Of a stretch of 64,000 bases of DNA, positions 49,441-58,214 are shown one piece after another; position 1 is the stretch's first letter; each line of letters starts with the position of its first letter. The translations under genes were made by a program, and so were the position numbers. This DNA is from Streptomyces noursei ATCC 11455 (GTDB lineage: Bacteria; Actinomycetota; Actinomycetes; Streptomycetales; Streptomycetaceae): assembly GCF_001704275.1 (NCBI RefSeq), contig NZ_CP011533.1, positions 5,890,001 through 5,954,000 on the forward strand, read 5' to 3'. The notes beneath the pieces were generated by a model, which made no database searches, was not told where the DNA came from, and was given only the letters and a program-made list of their open reading frames with translations.

Positions 49441-50867
49441 CCGTCCTCCCGCCGGAACAGCGGTCGGGCCGCGGCCCGCAGCAGGATCCGCAGGTCCCCT
49501 CCCGGCGACCAGCCGTCGATGTAGAGGTTGTCGAAGCGCGCCCGCTCCTCGGCGCGGGCGCCGTCGCGCAGCCCGTGCACCTGGGCCAGGCCGGTCAGGC
49601 CCGGCGGCATCCGGTGACGGGCGGCGTAGCCGGGGTGACGGCGGGTGAACTCGGCGGCCCGGGACGGGCGTTCGGGGCGCGGCCCGACCAGGCTCAGCTC
49701 GCCGCGCAGCACGTTCCACAGCTGCGGCAGCCCGTCCAGCGAGGTGCGCCGCAGCCAGCGGCCCAGGCCGCCGGGCGGGGTGCCGGGGCGCGCGATGCGG
49801 AAGCGCAGCAGGGCGCAGCGGCGGCCGTCCTGGCCCAGACGGGGCAGCCGGCAGAACACCCCGGGCCCGTCCACCAGCCGTACCGCCAGCGCGCAGCCGA
49901 GCAGCAGCGGCAGCGTCAACAGCAGCGCCGCCGACGCCAGGACGAGGTCCAGCGCCCGCTTGGCCGGTCCGCCGGGCCGGGGGCGGCCGGCCTCCCACGG
50001 CCGGCAGGCGAACCCCCACAGGTGGCCGGTGCCGGGCCCCGGCGGCCGGCCGTCGCGGGCCGCGGCGGCGCCGGCCAGCCAGACGGCGGTGCCCTGGCCG
50101 AGGAACCGGCGCAGCAGCGCCGCGGCGTACGGGTCGCTCTCCGGCGGCAGCAGGAACACCGCGTCGCGGACGGTGTACCGGATGACGGCACGGGTCAGCG
50201 CGTCGGACGAGCGGAGCAGCGGCGGCGCCGCGCCCGCCGGGGCGCCCTGCGGCGCGGCCGGCCCGGTCGGCACCAGGCCCACCGGGCGCAGCCCGTACTC
50301 GGGGTGCGCCAGCAGCGCCGCGGCCAGCTGCCGGGCGACCGGTTCGGGGCCGACCAGCAGCGTCGACCGCGGCCGGCGCCGGGCGGTGGCACGTCGCGCC
50401 CGGTACACCACGGCCCGGGCGGTGGCGGCCAGCGCCGCCTGGGCGGCCACCGCGACGGGCAGGGCGACCGGGCCCAGCGCGAGCCCGGGGTGCAGCGCGG
50501 CCAGCGCCGCGCCCGCCGCGCACCAGCCGGCGGCGGCCCGGCCCAGCAGCGGTGCCACCTCGTCCAACGCGGCCGGGGCCGGGCCCGGACGGTAGAGCCC
50601 GGCCCGGGAGTTGAGCAGCAGCAGGACCGGCACCAGGCCCGCGAGCAGTGCCGGGTCGGTGTCGACGAGGAGGGTCGCGCCGGCCGTGGCCAGCGCGTCG
50701 GTCGCCGCCAGCAGGACGGGGACGGCCCGGCGCGGCACGGCCCGGCCGGGGGGCGTCGGTGCCACCGGGGCGGCGGCCGGGGCGGCGGGGCGGGGCAGTG
50801 CCCCGGCGGGCGGCCGGGCGTGCCGCCCCGCGTGCGCCGGCGGAGCGTCCGCGCGCTCGGCGGTCAT
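49437..50867 (-). CDS. Polyprenyl-phosphate sugar transferase with altered catalytic segment
   Basis: A 476-residue protein: four to five N-terminal hydrophobic helices, a Rossmann-like region (RSTLLVGPEPVARQLAAAL), and a C-terminal transferase domain (KRALDLVLASAALLLTLPLLL, LDGLPQLWNVLRGELSLVGPRPE, GLTGLAQV). It matches exopolysaccharide glycosylphosphotransferases. The loop that normally carries FRTM...DE before the LDELPQ motif is cut to FRIARPGTPPGGLG, without the Asp-Glu dyad, and LDELPQ reads LDGLPQ. Overlaps the preceding GT stop by 4 bases. Confidence 0.83.
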   Translation of the reverse strand: MTAERADAPPAHAGRHARPPAGALPRPAAPAAAPVAPTPPGRAVPRRAVPVLLAATDALATAGATLLVDTDPALLAGLVPVLLLLNSRAGLYRPGPAPAALDEVAPLLGRAAAGWCAAGAALAALHPGLALGPVALPVAVAAQAALAATARAVVYRARRATARRRPRSTLLVGPEPVARQLAAALLAHPEYGLRPVGLVPTGPAAPQGAPAGAAPPLLRSSDALTRAVIRYTVRDAVFLLPPESDPYAAALLRRFLGQGTAVWLAGAAAARDGRPPGPGTGHLWGFACRPWEAGRPRPGGPAKRALDLVLASAALLLTLPLLLGCALAVRLVDGPGVFCRLPRLGQDGRRCALLRFRIARPGTPPGGLGRWLRRTSLDGLPQLWNVLRGELSLVGPRPERPSRAAEFTRRHPGYAARHRMPPGLTGLAQVHGLRDGARAEERARFDNLYIDGWSPGGDLRILLRAAARPLFRREDG

Positions 50868-52048
50868 CGCTCGGCCCGCGGCACGGTCAGGACGGGCGGC
50901 ACCGCCAGCAGTTCCCGGTAGAGGTTCAGCACCGCGCCGGCCGCCCGCTGCCCGTCGTGGGCCATCCGCACGTGGTCCCGCAGCCGCTCGCCGAGCGCTG
51001 TCCGCCGTTCGGGGTCGGCCAGCAGGGTGATGACGGCCCGGGCCAGCGCGGCCGGGTCGCCCGGCGGCACCAGGCAGCCGTCCGCGGCGTCCGCCGGCAG
51101 GCACTCGCGGGCCCCGCCGACGTCGCTGAGCACCACGGCCCGGCCGCAGGCCATCGCCTCCAGGGGGACCAGCGCCATGCCCTCCCACCGGGACGGCACC
51201 ACCACCAGGTCCGCCGCCTGGTACCAGGGGGCGACGCTGTCGGCGGCGCCGGTGAAGAGCACGCCGGGCGGCGCGGCCCGGAGCAGCGCCGCCCGGTCCG
51301 GCCCGTCGCCGACCAGCGCCAGGCGCGCGTCGGGGACCGCCGCCGTCACCTGGGGCCAGGCCCGCAGCAGCGTCGGCAGGCCCTTCTGCGGGAACAGCTG
51401 CGCCACGCACACCACCAGCGGCGCCCCGGCCGGCACCGCGTCGCGCAGCGCGGGCAGGGACGTGCGCAGCGCCGCCCGGCCGTCGTCGTCGGCGGGGGCG
51501 AACCGCCGCAGGTCCACGCCGTTGGGGATCACCACCCAGCGGCCGGTCACGCCCACGGCCGTCCCGCGCGCCCGCTGCGCCTCGCTCACACACAGCATCC
51601 GGTGCGTCCAGCGGGCCGCGTACCGCTCCCAGACCCGCGCCGTGCGGCCCGCCGGCCCACCGTCCTCGAACGGCCAGCAGTGCGGCTGGTGGACGGTGGG
51701 GATCCGCCCGCGCACCGCCCGCCGGACGGCGTACCCGGCCCGGGCACCGTGGGAGTGCACGAGGTGCGGGCCGGTGCGCCGGACGAGCCGGGCCAGCCGC
51801 GCCGACGCGGACAGCGCCGTGCCGAGGGCGCCGCGGGCCGGCCAGAGCACCACCTCGGCGCCCGCGACCGCGGCCTCCACGTGCAGGGTGCCGCCGGGCG
51901 GCGCGGCCACCACCACCCGCAGCCCGGCCGCCACCTGGGAACGGACCAGGCCGGCGACGACCCGGGCGATCCCGCCGTCGACCGGCTGGGACACATGCAG
52001 GACCGTGAGCCGCTCCTGGGACGGCGGGTCTTGTGGCGGCACGCGCAC
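50864..52048 (-). CDS. GT4-type glycosyltransferase, first gene of glycan operon
   Basis: A 394-residue GT-B enzyme. LTVLHVSQPVDGGIARVVAG, HLVHSHGARAGYAVRRAVRG, CVSEAQRARG, WVVIPNGVDLRRFAP, VAQLFPQKGLPTLLRA, and the donor site VVPSRWEGMALVPLEAMACG (Glu-rich, correct spacing) are intact. GTG 52048 follows GGGAGCA; a second in-frame GTG is at 52042. Its stop overlaps the sugar-transferase start. 56 bp separate it from the secreted DUF3344-like gene. Confidence 0.88.
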   Translation of the reverse strand: MRVPPQDPPSQERLTVLHVSQPVDGGIARVVAGLVRSQVAAGLRVVVAAPPGGTLHVEAAVAGAEVVLWPARGALGTALSASARLARLVRRTGPHLVHSHGARAGYAVRRAVRGRIPTVHQPHCWPFEDGGPAGRTARVWERYAARWTHRMLCVSEAQRARGTAVGVTGRWVVIPNGVDLRRFAPADDDGRAALRTSLPALRDAVPAGAPLVVCVAQLFPQKGLPTLLRAWPQVTAAVPDARLALVGDGPDRAALLRAAPPGVLFTGAADSVAPWYQAADLVVVPSRWEGMALVPLEAMACGRAVVLSDVGGARECLPADAADGCLVPPGDPAALARAVITLLADPERRTALGERLRDHVRMAHDGQRAAGAVLNLYRELLAVPPVLTVPRAER

Positions 52049-52104
52049 TGCTCCCTGATTACCGAGCTGTCAAAAACTCCGCGGGAATTGCCGAAGCCCG
52101 CCGC

Positions 52105-53196
52105 TCAGCGCCGGAGATCGGCCTGGACGAAGAGCGCGCCGAGCAAATAACCCGCCTTTCGGGTGGTGAAGCGGAATGCCAGCCGGTCGCCTCCGGACCG
52201 GAGCGCCGGCGTCAGGTCGAAGACATCGGAATCAAAACCGAGGGCGTTGTGGTATGTGGCCCCATCCGGCGCCTGCCGACCGGAATTCGGGCGCATCGAT
52301 TGCCGCCCCTCATTCGCTGGATCGGCCGCACCACGGAGCGCGACCGGAGTAATGCGACCGGCTCGGGCGGAGATTTTTCCGTGGGTTCCGGGCGTTCCGT
52401 GGTAGGCCACGACTCCGGCCCGTCCCCGGGAATGCGCCGGAATGCGCAGCCCGGGCAGTTCCACCGCGAGCGCCCGGCGCTTCCCGCCCAGCGCCTCGAA
52501 TCCGTCCCACAGCGTCAGCCGCCGCAGCGGCTCCCGCGGGTTCTCGTAGGCGGCCACCAGCACCCAGCCGCCCCGGGTCCCGGCCCGCGCCGCCCGGTGC
52601 CCGGTGGCCTCCTGGGCCACCGTGTACGTGCCCGGCCCGCCGCGCCGCACCAGGGCGGTGACGTCCGCGGACGCCTGGTAGGTGTCGGTCCAGGCGGTGC
52701 TGCGGCGCCCGATCGGGCCGTCCGCGCGCACCTCCTCGTACCGGCCGCGGGGCCCGGCGAGCAGCACCTGACCGGTGGTCCGGGCCGCCCGGGGCCCACC
52801 GGGACGCAGGTCGCCGCCCCAGTAGAGCCGGGCGTAGCGCACCCGGGAGCCGGCCGGCAGCCGCAGCCGGGCGCTGCTGGAGCCGACGGCGCGCCGGTCC
52901 TCGTCGGCGTCGAGGTACGCCGTTCGGGCGACGGTGGTGCGGTCGGTCCGTCGGGACGCCGCACAGGGCGGGCCGGCGGGCCCCGCCCGGTGCGGTGCGG
53001 GCCGGCAGGTCACCGAGGTACCGGCGGCCCGCGCGATGCCGCCGTGCCCGGTGATGTGGAAGCGCTCGGCGAACGGAATGCGCGGGGATTCCGGGGGCGT
53101 CGGGGCGGCCACCGCCGAAGTCAGCGCGGCCGACAAAGCCAGGGTCGCGAGCGCGCATACCGCGCCGCACCTGGTGCGGTCCATCGACTTCGGCAT
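52105..53196 (-). CDS. Secreted DUF3344-like surface protein
   Basis: A 363-residue exported protein. Signal peptide (CGAVCALATLALSAALTSAVAA) is followed by a beta-rich region with VRYARLYWGGDL, GGWVLVAAYENPREPLRRLTLWDGFE and, near the end, NALGFDSDVFDLTPALRSGGDRLAFRF, all features of DUF3344 proteins. No sortase motif or anchor is present. It lies upstream of the glycan operon on the same strand and may be cotranscribed, and is divergent from the chaplin gene, suggesting a cell-surface role in aerial growth. GGAGAGG precedes ATG. Confidence 0.75.
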   Translation of the reverse strand: MPKSMDRTRCGAVCALATLALSAALTSAVAAPTPPESPRIPFAERFHITGHGGIARAAGTSVTCRPAPHRAGPAGPPCAASRRTDRTTVARTAYLDADEDRRAVGSSSARLRLPAGSRVRYARLYWGGDLRPGGPRAARTTGQVLLAGPRGRYEEVRADGPIGRRSTAWTDTYQASADVTALVRRGGPGTYTVAQEATGHRAARAGTRGGWVLVAAYENPREPLRRLTLWDGFEALGGKRRALAVELPGLRIPAHSRGRAGVVAYHGTPGTHGKISARAGRITPVALRGAADPANEGRQSMRPNSGRQAPDGATYHNALGFDSDVFDLTPALRSGGDRLAFRFTTRKAGYLLGALFVQADLRR

Positions 53197-53349
53197 GTGG
53201 TCCTCTCCGACTTCAATCAGTCAAACAGGAGAGAACTCTGGCAGAAATCATGTTGGAAATCGCGGCAGGCGCGCCGCGGCCGCACCCCCGTTTTCCACCG
53301 GTCGTCCGCCAGCCAGTCAGCCTAATGAATCCGCTTAAGTGGTAACGGC

Positions 53350-53377
53350 CGTATCCGTAACCCATATTGTTCGTTGT
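53350..53377 (+). promoter_or_regulatory. Sigma-BldN-like promoter of the chaplin gene
   Basis: CGTATC (53350-53355), 16-bp spacer, CGTTGT (53372-53377), each one base from the BldN consensus CGTAAC-N16-CGTTGA reported for chaplin and rodlin promoters. The start codon is 38 bases downstream. Confidence 0.65.
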
Positions 53378-53414
53378 GTCCGATGCCCCATACGCGACTG
53401 AAAAGGAGAATGGG

Positions 53415-53717
53415 ATGAAGCGGTTCGTCAAGACCGCCGCGATGGCCGCGGCCACCTCAGCCCTGGTGCTGAGCGGCGCGGGCGCCGCCACCGCCTACGA
53501 CGGCGGGCACCACGGCAAGAGCCACGGCCGTTTCAAGGAGGGCCGTCACCATGGCCGCGGCGCGCACGCGAAGGGGATCGCCAAGCACTCGCCGGGCGTC
53601 CTCAGCGGCAACGTCATCCAGATCCCGATCGACATTCCGATCAACGTGTGCGGCAACAGCGTCAACATCATCGCGCTGCTGAACCCGGCGTTCGGTAACC
53701 ACTGCATCAACAAGTGA
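53415..53717 (+). CDS. Short chaplin with His-rich linker
   Basis: A 100-residue secreted protein. Signal peptide ends ATA-YDGG, then a His/Gly/Lys linker (29-59, seven His), then one chaplin domain (about 60-100: SPGVLSGNVIQIPIDIPIN, Cys79, NSVNIIALLNPAFGNHC with Cys97). Short chaplins assemble as amyloid on aerial hyphae. The linker is unusual; ordinary short chaplins go directly from signal peptide to domain. AGGAG precedes ATG. A terminator follows. Confidence 0.9.
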   Translation: MKRFVKTAAMAAATSALVLSGAGAATAYDGGHHGKSHGRFKEGRHHGRGAHAKGIAKHSPGVLSGNVIQIPIDIPINVCGNSVNIIALLNPAFGNHCINK

Positions 53718-53721
53718 TCCG

Positions 53722-53752
53722 GAGCCGGTCCGAAGGGACATCGGACCGGCTC
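53722..53752 (+). terminator. Chaplin terminator
   Basis: Perfect 12-bp arms (53722-53733, 53741-53752) with a 7-base loop, 4 bases after the stop. Confidence 0.85.
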
Positions 53753-53873
53753 GGGTCGCGGTACACCAGGCGGGCTGCCCGCGGCTCAGGCCGTCGGGCG
53801 GTCCGCCGCCTGGCTTCTCGCGCCGTCCCTGACCTGCGGATACCGTCTCACAGCGGACCGCCATACTGGAGGC

Positions 53874-54731
53874 ATGGCGAGAAGCAGGCGCGGGCGCGGC
53901 CCGGAGTCCGTCACCGGAACGGTGGGCGGCGGGGTCGCGGAACTCCGACCCGACCGGGACCGGCCGCGCGGCTGGACGCTGTTGATAGACGGCGCCCCGC
54001 AGTCCCACGTGGACCTCGACGACCCGGCGTACCTGGAGTTCTCCTACCAGCGGCGGTTGGGGCACATCGCCGACCTGGTCGCCCCGCCCGGTGCGCCGCT
54101 GCGCGTCGTCCACCTCGGCGGCGGCGCCCTGACCCTGGCCCGGTACATCGCCGCGACCCGGCCGCGGTCCACCCAGCAGGTCGTGGAGATCGACACCCCA
54201 CTGGTCCAGCTCGTCCGTGAGCGGCTGCCGCTGGAGAGCACCTGGCGCATACGGGTGCGCGGTGCGGACGCCCGCGCCGGGCTGGCCAGGATCCCGGACG
54301 GCTGGGCGGACCTGGTCATCGCCGACGTCTTCGCCGGCGCCCGCACACCCGCGCACCTGACCAGCGTGGAGTTCGCGACGGAGGTGCGCCGGGCGCTGCG
54401 GCCCGGTGGCCACTACGCGGCCAACCTCGCCGACGGGCCGCCGCTGGCGTTCCTGCGCGGCCAGATAGCCACCGTCCACACCGTCTTCCCCGAGCTGGCC
54501 CTGACCGCCGAGCCGGCCGTGCTGCGCGGCAGGCGGTTCGGCAACGCGGTGCTGCTCGCCGCGGACCGGACGCTGCCGGTCGCCGAGCTGACCCGGCGGG
54601 CGGCCGGCGACCCGCACGTCGGCCGGGTCGAGCACGGCCGGGCGCTGCTGGACTTCACCGGCGGCGCGGCCCCGGTCACCGACGCCACCGCGGTCGCCTC
54701 GCCGTCCCCGCCCGCCGGGGTCTTCACGTAA
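53874..54731 (+). CDS. Spermidine-synthase-like protein
   Basis: A 285-residue protein of the spermidine synthase-like methyltransferase fold. The nucleotide-binding motif VVHLGGGALTLARYIAATRP and following VVEID, plus DLVIADVFAGARTPAHLTSVEFATEVRRALRPGG, are clear. The polyamine-binding aspartate pattern of true SpeE is not obvious, as in the widespread actinobacterial paralogues of unknown substrate. Stands alone, ATG 53874. Confidence 0.82.
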   Translation: MARSRRGRGPESVTGTVGGGVAELRPDRDRPRGWTLLIDGAPQSHVDLDDPAYLEFSYQRRLGHIADLVAPPGAPLRVVHLGGGALTLARYIAATRPRSTQQVVEIDTPLVQLVRERLPLESTWRIRVRGADARAGLARIPDGWADLVIADVFAGARTPAHLTSVEFATEVRRALRPGGHYAANLADGPPLAFLRGQIATVHTVFPELALTAEPAVLRGRRFGNAVLLAADRTLPVAELTRRAAGDPHVGRVEHGRALLDFTGGAAPVTDATAVASPSPPAGVFT

Positions 54732-54760
54732 GGGCGTCCGACGGCGCGTCAACTCACCTG

Positions 54761-55333
54761 CTACGTCGCGTGGTTGCTGGTCACCACCAGGGGCGGATGG
54801 CCGTTCCAGGTGCAGATCACCGAGGTGTGCGCGCCGCCGCCGGTGAAATCGACCCGGAGCCACTGGTCCTGCTTCCACACCTGCATCTGCCAGCCCGCGT
54901 TCGGTGTCGCGGACACCAGCTCGGCGGAGTCGGCGCCCAGCGAGAGCACCACCCGGCCGCCGTTGGTGACATAGCCGCGGATCCGGTCGCCGGTGGGTGC
55001 CGGGGTGCCGCTGCCGGGCAGGGCCGAGGAGGTGGACGAGGGGGCGTCCAGTGAGCGGGACGGGTCCGCGGTCCGCGGCGGACGGTCGTCGGCGGGGGAG
55101 GAGGAGGGGCTCGCGGACGGCGAGGCGGACGGCTTCGGTCGATGGGTGGAGGAGACCTGCGGCAGGGCCGAGGACGCCACCTGGTCGGAGAGCGGAAGCG
55201 CCCGCGGCGCGTCGTACACCGTGCCGGACAGCACGGTGTGCACGCCGAACCACGACAGGGCGACCGCGGCGCCGGTCGCCAGCGTCCAGGCCGCCGCGTG
55301 CATCAGGCCCCGCCCCGAACTCCCTCTGTCCAT
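54761..55333 (-). CDS. Membrane-anchored extracellular protein, unknown
   Basis: A 190-residue protein with one N-terminal membrane helix (AAAWTLATGAAVALSWFGVHTV), a Ser/Pro-rich linker (about 65-115), and a small C-terminal beta domain (RIRGYVTNGGRVVLSLGADS, WLRVDFTGGG, VICTWNGHPPLVV). The layout suggests a short external sensing or binding module. ATG 55333 follows a G-rich stretch. Converges with the spermidine-synthase-like gene. No family recognised. Confidence 0.7.
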   Translation of the reverse strand: MDRGSSGRGLMHAAAWTLATGAAVALSWFGVHTVLSGTVYDAPRALPLSDQVASSALPQVSSTHRPKPSASPSASPSSSPADDRPPRTADPSRSLDAPSSTSSALPGSGTPAPTGDRIRGYVTNGGRVVLSLGADSAELVSATPNAGWQMQVWKQDQWLRVDFTGGGAHTSVICTWNGHPPLVVTSNHAT

Positions 55334-55534
55334 GCCCCCTATAGGACCACGCCGGCCGGCGGAAAGAACAACCCCGTCCACGCGGGCTTGACGGTGCGGG
55401 GCCGGGGCGGCGCCTCGGTTTCCCCGGTCCGACGCCGCGTCATATAACCGCCACAAGAGGGATTTAGCGCGTATAAGCGGAGGAACTCGGGCAGAGTGAG
55501 CGAAAGATCAGCGACTTCTCGGGAGGCTCGTGCA

Positions 55535-55693
55535 ATGCGCCGTGTCGCAGCCCTCATCGTCGGAACCCTCATCACGCTGGCCGTGTTCAGTGCGCCGGCC
55601 AGCGCCGATCCGGACCCTTCGGGGAGCGGCCTGTTCGGCTCCCGACTCATCGACCCGCAGGTCGGCGACACCAACATGGTGATGCACGGCTAG
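55535..55693 (+). CDS. Small secreted peptide, unknown
   Basis: A 52-residue peptide: signal peptide MRRVAALIVGTLITLAVFSAPASA then about 28 mature residues (DPDPSGSGLFGSRLIDPQVG...). ATG 55535 follows GGGAGG. Size suggests a surface peptide or signal; no resemblance to rodlins or lanthipeptide precursors (no Cys). Start could be GTG 55496, but that would bury the signal peptide. Confidence 0.6.
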   Translation: MRRVAALIVGTLITLAVFSAPASADPDPSGSGLFGSRLIDPQVGDTNMVMHG

Positions 55694-55844
55694 CCGCACC
55701 CCGGCGCCCGCCCGTACGGGGCCGCGGGAGGCCGTCACCGCGGCGCCGGTGGGGGCCAATCCGCCCGCCCGCCAACGGGGGTGACGCCGTCCGCCCGTCA
55801 ACCGTGCGCAGGGGAACACGCCCGTATGGCGTACGGTGCCGCCC

Positions 55845-56537
55845 ATGGCACGAGTGCTCGTGGTCGAGGACGACCAGTTCGTACGTTCCGCGCTCATCCG
55901 GCATCTGACCGAGGCCGGGCACGCGGTGCGTAGCGTCGGGACCGCCCTGGAGGCGCTGCGCGAGGTCGCGCACGTCGGCTTCGACCTGGTCGTCCTCGAC
56001 CTCGGTCTGCCCGATCTGGACGGCGGCGAGGCGCTGAAGATGCTGCGCGGCATCACCGACGTCCCGGTGATCATCGCCACCGCGCGGGACGACGAGGCCG
56101 AGATCGTCCGGCTGCTCAACGACGGCGCCGACGACTACCTCACCAAGCCGTTCTCGGTCGAGCACCTCTCGGCCCGGATGGCGGCCGTGCTGCGCCGGTC
56201 CCGGGGCGGGGCGCCGGGGGCCGAACCGCCCTCGCGGGCGACCCGGGTCGGCGGGCTGTCCATCGACCCGCTGCGCCGCCAGGCCGAACTCGACGGCGTC
56301 GCACTGGACCTCACCCGCCGCGAGTTCGACCTGCTGGCCTTCCTCGCCGAGCGCCCCGGCGTGGTCGTGCCCCGCAAGGAACTCCTCGCCGAGGTCTGGC
56401 AGCAGTCCTACGGCGACGACCAGACCATCGACGTCCACCTGTCCTGGCTGCGCCGCAAACTGGGCGAGACCGCGGCCCGGCCCCGGTACCTGCACACCCT
56501 GCGCGGTGTCGGGGTGAAGCTGGAGCCGCCCCGGTGA
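55845..56537 (+). CDS. OmpR-family response regulator
   Basis: A 230-residue regulator. Receiver (1-115) has VVEDD acidic pocket, phosphoacceptor Asp in VVLDLGLPD, and Lys in YLTKPF. The wHTH (about 135-228) contains REFDLLAFLAERPGVVVPRKELL and DVHLSWLRRKLG. A -10-like TACGGT just before ATG suggests a leaderless transcript. The partner histidine kinase follows by 46 bp. Confidence 0.92.
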   Translation: MARVLVVEDDQFVRSALIRHLTEAGHAVRSVGTALEALREVAHVGFDLVVLDLGLPDLDGGEALKMLRGITDVPVIIATARDDEAEIVRLLNDGADDYLTKPFSVEHLSARMAAVLRRSRGGAPGAEPPSRATRVGGLSIDPLRRQAELDGVALDLTRREFDLLAFLAERPGVVVPRKELLAEVWQQSYGDDQTIDVHLSWLRRKLGETAARPRYLHTLRGVGVKLEPPR

Positions 56538-56583
56538 GCCGGGGGCGGCCCCGCCCGGCGCAGGGGCGGAGAGGCGGGACGCC

Positions 56584-58065
56584 GTGAGGTGGGCCCTGGT
56601 CAAGGTGGCCCTGGCGGTCACCACGATGGTCGTGGTCGCCTTCGCGGTCCCGTTGGGGCTGGTGGTCAAGGAGATGGCCTCCGACCGCGCCTACGGAGGC
56701 GCCGAGCGGCAGGCCGCCGCCATCGGCCCCGTCCTGGCCATCACCACCGACCGCACCCAGTTGGAACGGGCCCTGGCGAGCGCCGAGACCGGCCCCGGCG
56801 GCGGGATCGGCATCCACGTCCCGGCGGCCACCAAGGGCGGCAGCCCGACCGAGGTCGGCGTCCGCCGGGCCGCCCCCGCCGATGTCGCCGCCGCCGTCCG
56901 GCTCGGCCGGGCCTCCATCGCCGAGGTCCCCGGCGGCACCGCGCTGCTCCAGCCCACCGCGGTCGCCTCCGGCATCGCCGTCGTCGAGGTGTACGTCCCC
57001 GACGACGCGCTCACCAACGGCGTGGCCACCTCCTGGGCGGTACTGGCCGGCGTCGGCCTGGCGCTGGTCCTGGGGTCGGTAGCGGTCGCCGACCGGCTCG
57101 GCACCCGGATGGTGCGCCCCGCCGAGCGGCTGTCCGCCGCCGCCCACGACCTGGGCCGCGGCGACCTCGGCGTCCGCGTCCAGGAGGACGGCCCGAAGGA
57201 GCTGCGCTCGGCGGCCAGCGCCTTCAACTCCATGGCCGACCAGGTCGTCCAACTCCTCACCAACGAACGCGAGTTGGCCGCCGACCTCTCGCACCGGCTG
57301 CGCACCCCGCTGACCGTGCTCCGGCTCAACGCGGCCTCGCTCGGCGACGGACCGGCCGCCGAGCAGACCCGGGCCGCCGTCGAGCAACTGGAGCACGAGG
57401 TGGACCAGATCATCCGCACCGCCCGCGCCCAGCGGGAGCACACCGCACAGGCCGCCGCCGCGGCCGGCTGCGACGCGGCCGAAGTGATCCGCGCGCGGAT
57501 GGACTTCTGGTCCGCGCTGGCCGAGGACGAGGGCCGCACCGTCCGGGTCGCCGGCGCGGACCGCCCGGTGCGGGTGCCGGTCGCCCGCCCCGACCTCGCC
57601 GCGGCCCTGGACGCCATGCTCGGCAACGTCTTCCGGCACACCCCCGAGGGCACCGCCTTCGCCGTCGACGTCCACAACGCCGACGACGCGGTGATCGTGC
57701 TGGTCTCGGACGCCGGACCGGGCATCGCCGATCCGGCCGCCGCGCTGCGCCGCGGCTGGTCGGGCGGCGGCCGGGAGGACCGTCCGGCGGCGACCGGGGG
57801 CGGCTCCACGGGGCTCGGCCTGGACATCGTCCGCCGGCTGGCGGAGTCCACCGGCGGCGACGTCCGGATCGGGCGCTCGGTGCTGGGCGGCACCGAGGTC
57901 CGGGTCTGGCTGGCCCTGGACGGGCGGCGGGCCCACGCCGGCGCCCGGCGCGGCCACCGGTTGCGGCGCCGGATCGGCGGCCGGGTGTTCGGCGCCCACG
58001 GACGGCGGGCCGCCCGCACCGCCGCGCCGGGCGCCGGCTCCCCGGGCCGGGGCGCCGGCTCTTAA
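56584..58065 (+). CDS. Sensor histidine kinase
   Basis: A 493-residue kinase. Two membrane helices (about 5-27 and 148-170) bracket an extracellular domain of about 120 residues; HAMP follows, then H-box ELAADLSHRLRTPL, N-box LDAMLGNVFRHTP, and G-boxes SDAGPGIAD and GSTGLGLDIV. GTG 56584 starts the homologous N-terminal helix. The C-terminal 60 residues are basic and Gly-rich. Partner of the preceding regulator. Signal unknown. Confidence 0.92.
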   Translation: MRWALVKVALAVTTMVVVAFAVPLGLVVKEMASDRAYGGAERQAAAIGPVLAITTDRTQLERALASAETGPGGGIGIHVPAATKGGSPTEVGVRRAAPADVAAAVRLGRASIAEVPGGTALLQPTAVASGIAVVEVYVPDDALTNGVATSWAVLAGVGLALVLGSVAVADRLGTRMVRPAERLSAAAHDLGRGDLGVRVQEDGPKELRSAASAFNSMADQVVQLLTNERELAADLSHRLRTPLTVLRLNAASLGDGPAAEQTRAAVEQLEHEVDQIIRTARAQREHTAQAAAAAGCDAAEVIRARMDFWSALAEDEGRTVRVAGADRPVRVPVARPDLAAALDAMLGNVFRHTPEGTAFAVDVHNADDAVIVLVSDAGPGIADPAAALRRGWSGGGREDRPAATGGGSTGLGLDIVRRLAESTGGDVRIGRSVLGGTEVRVWLALDGRRAHAGARRGHRLRRRIGGRVFGAHGRRAARTAAPGAGSPGRGAGS

Positions 58066-58067
58066 CC

Positions 58068-58093
58068 GCCCCCTTCCGCTTCCTTAAGGGGGC
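58068..58093 (+). terminator. Terminator of two-component operon
   Basis: GCCCCCTT and AAGGGGGC arms (58068-58075, 58086-58093) with a 10-base loop, 2 bases after the kinase stop. Confidence 0.7.
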
Positions 58094-58214
58094 CATAATT
58101 CCGCCAACCGCCGTACGGAACCCGGCATTTGTCCGTTTCGCTGCCGCTAGCGTGCAGAACGCACCTCCCCCTCGGTGCGCCCCACCCCCCCACGTGACGA
58201 CAGGCAGGCACGAG

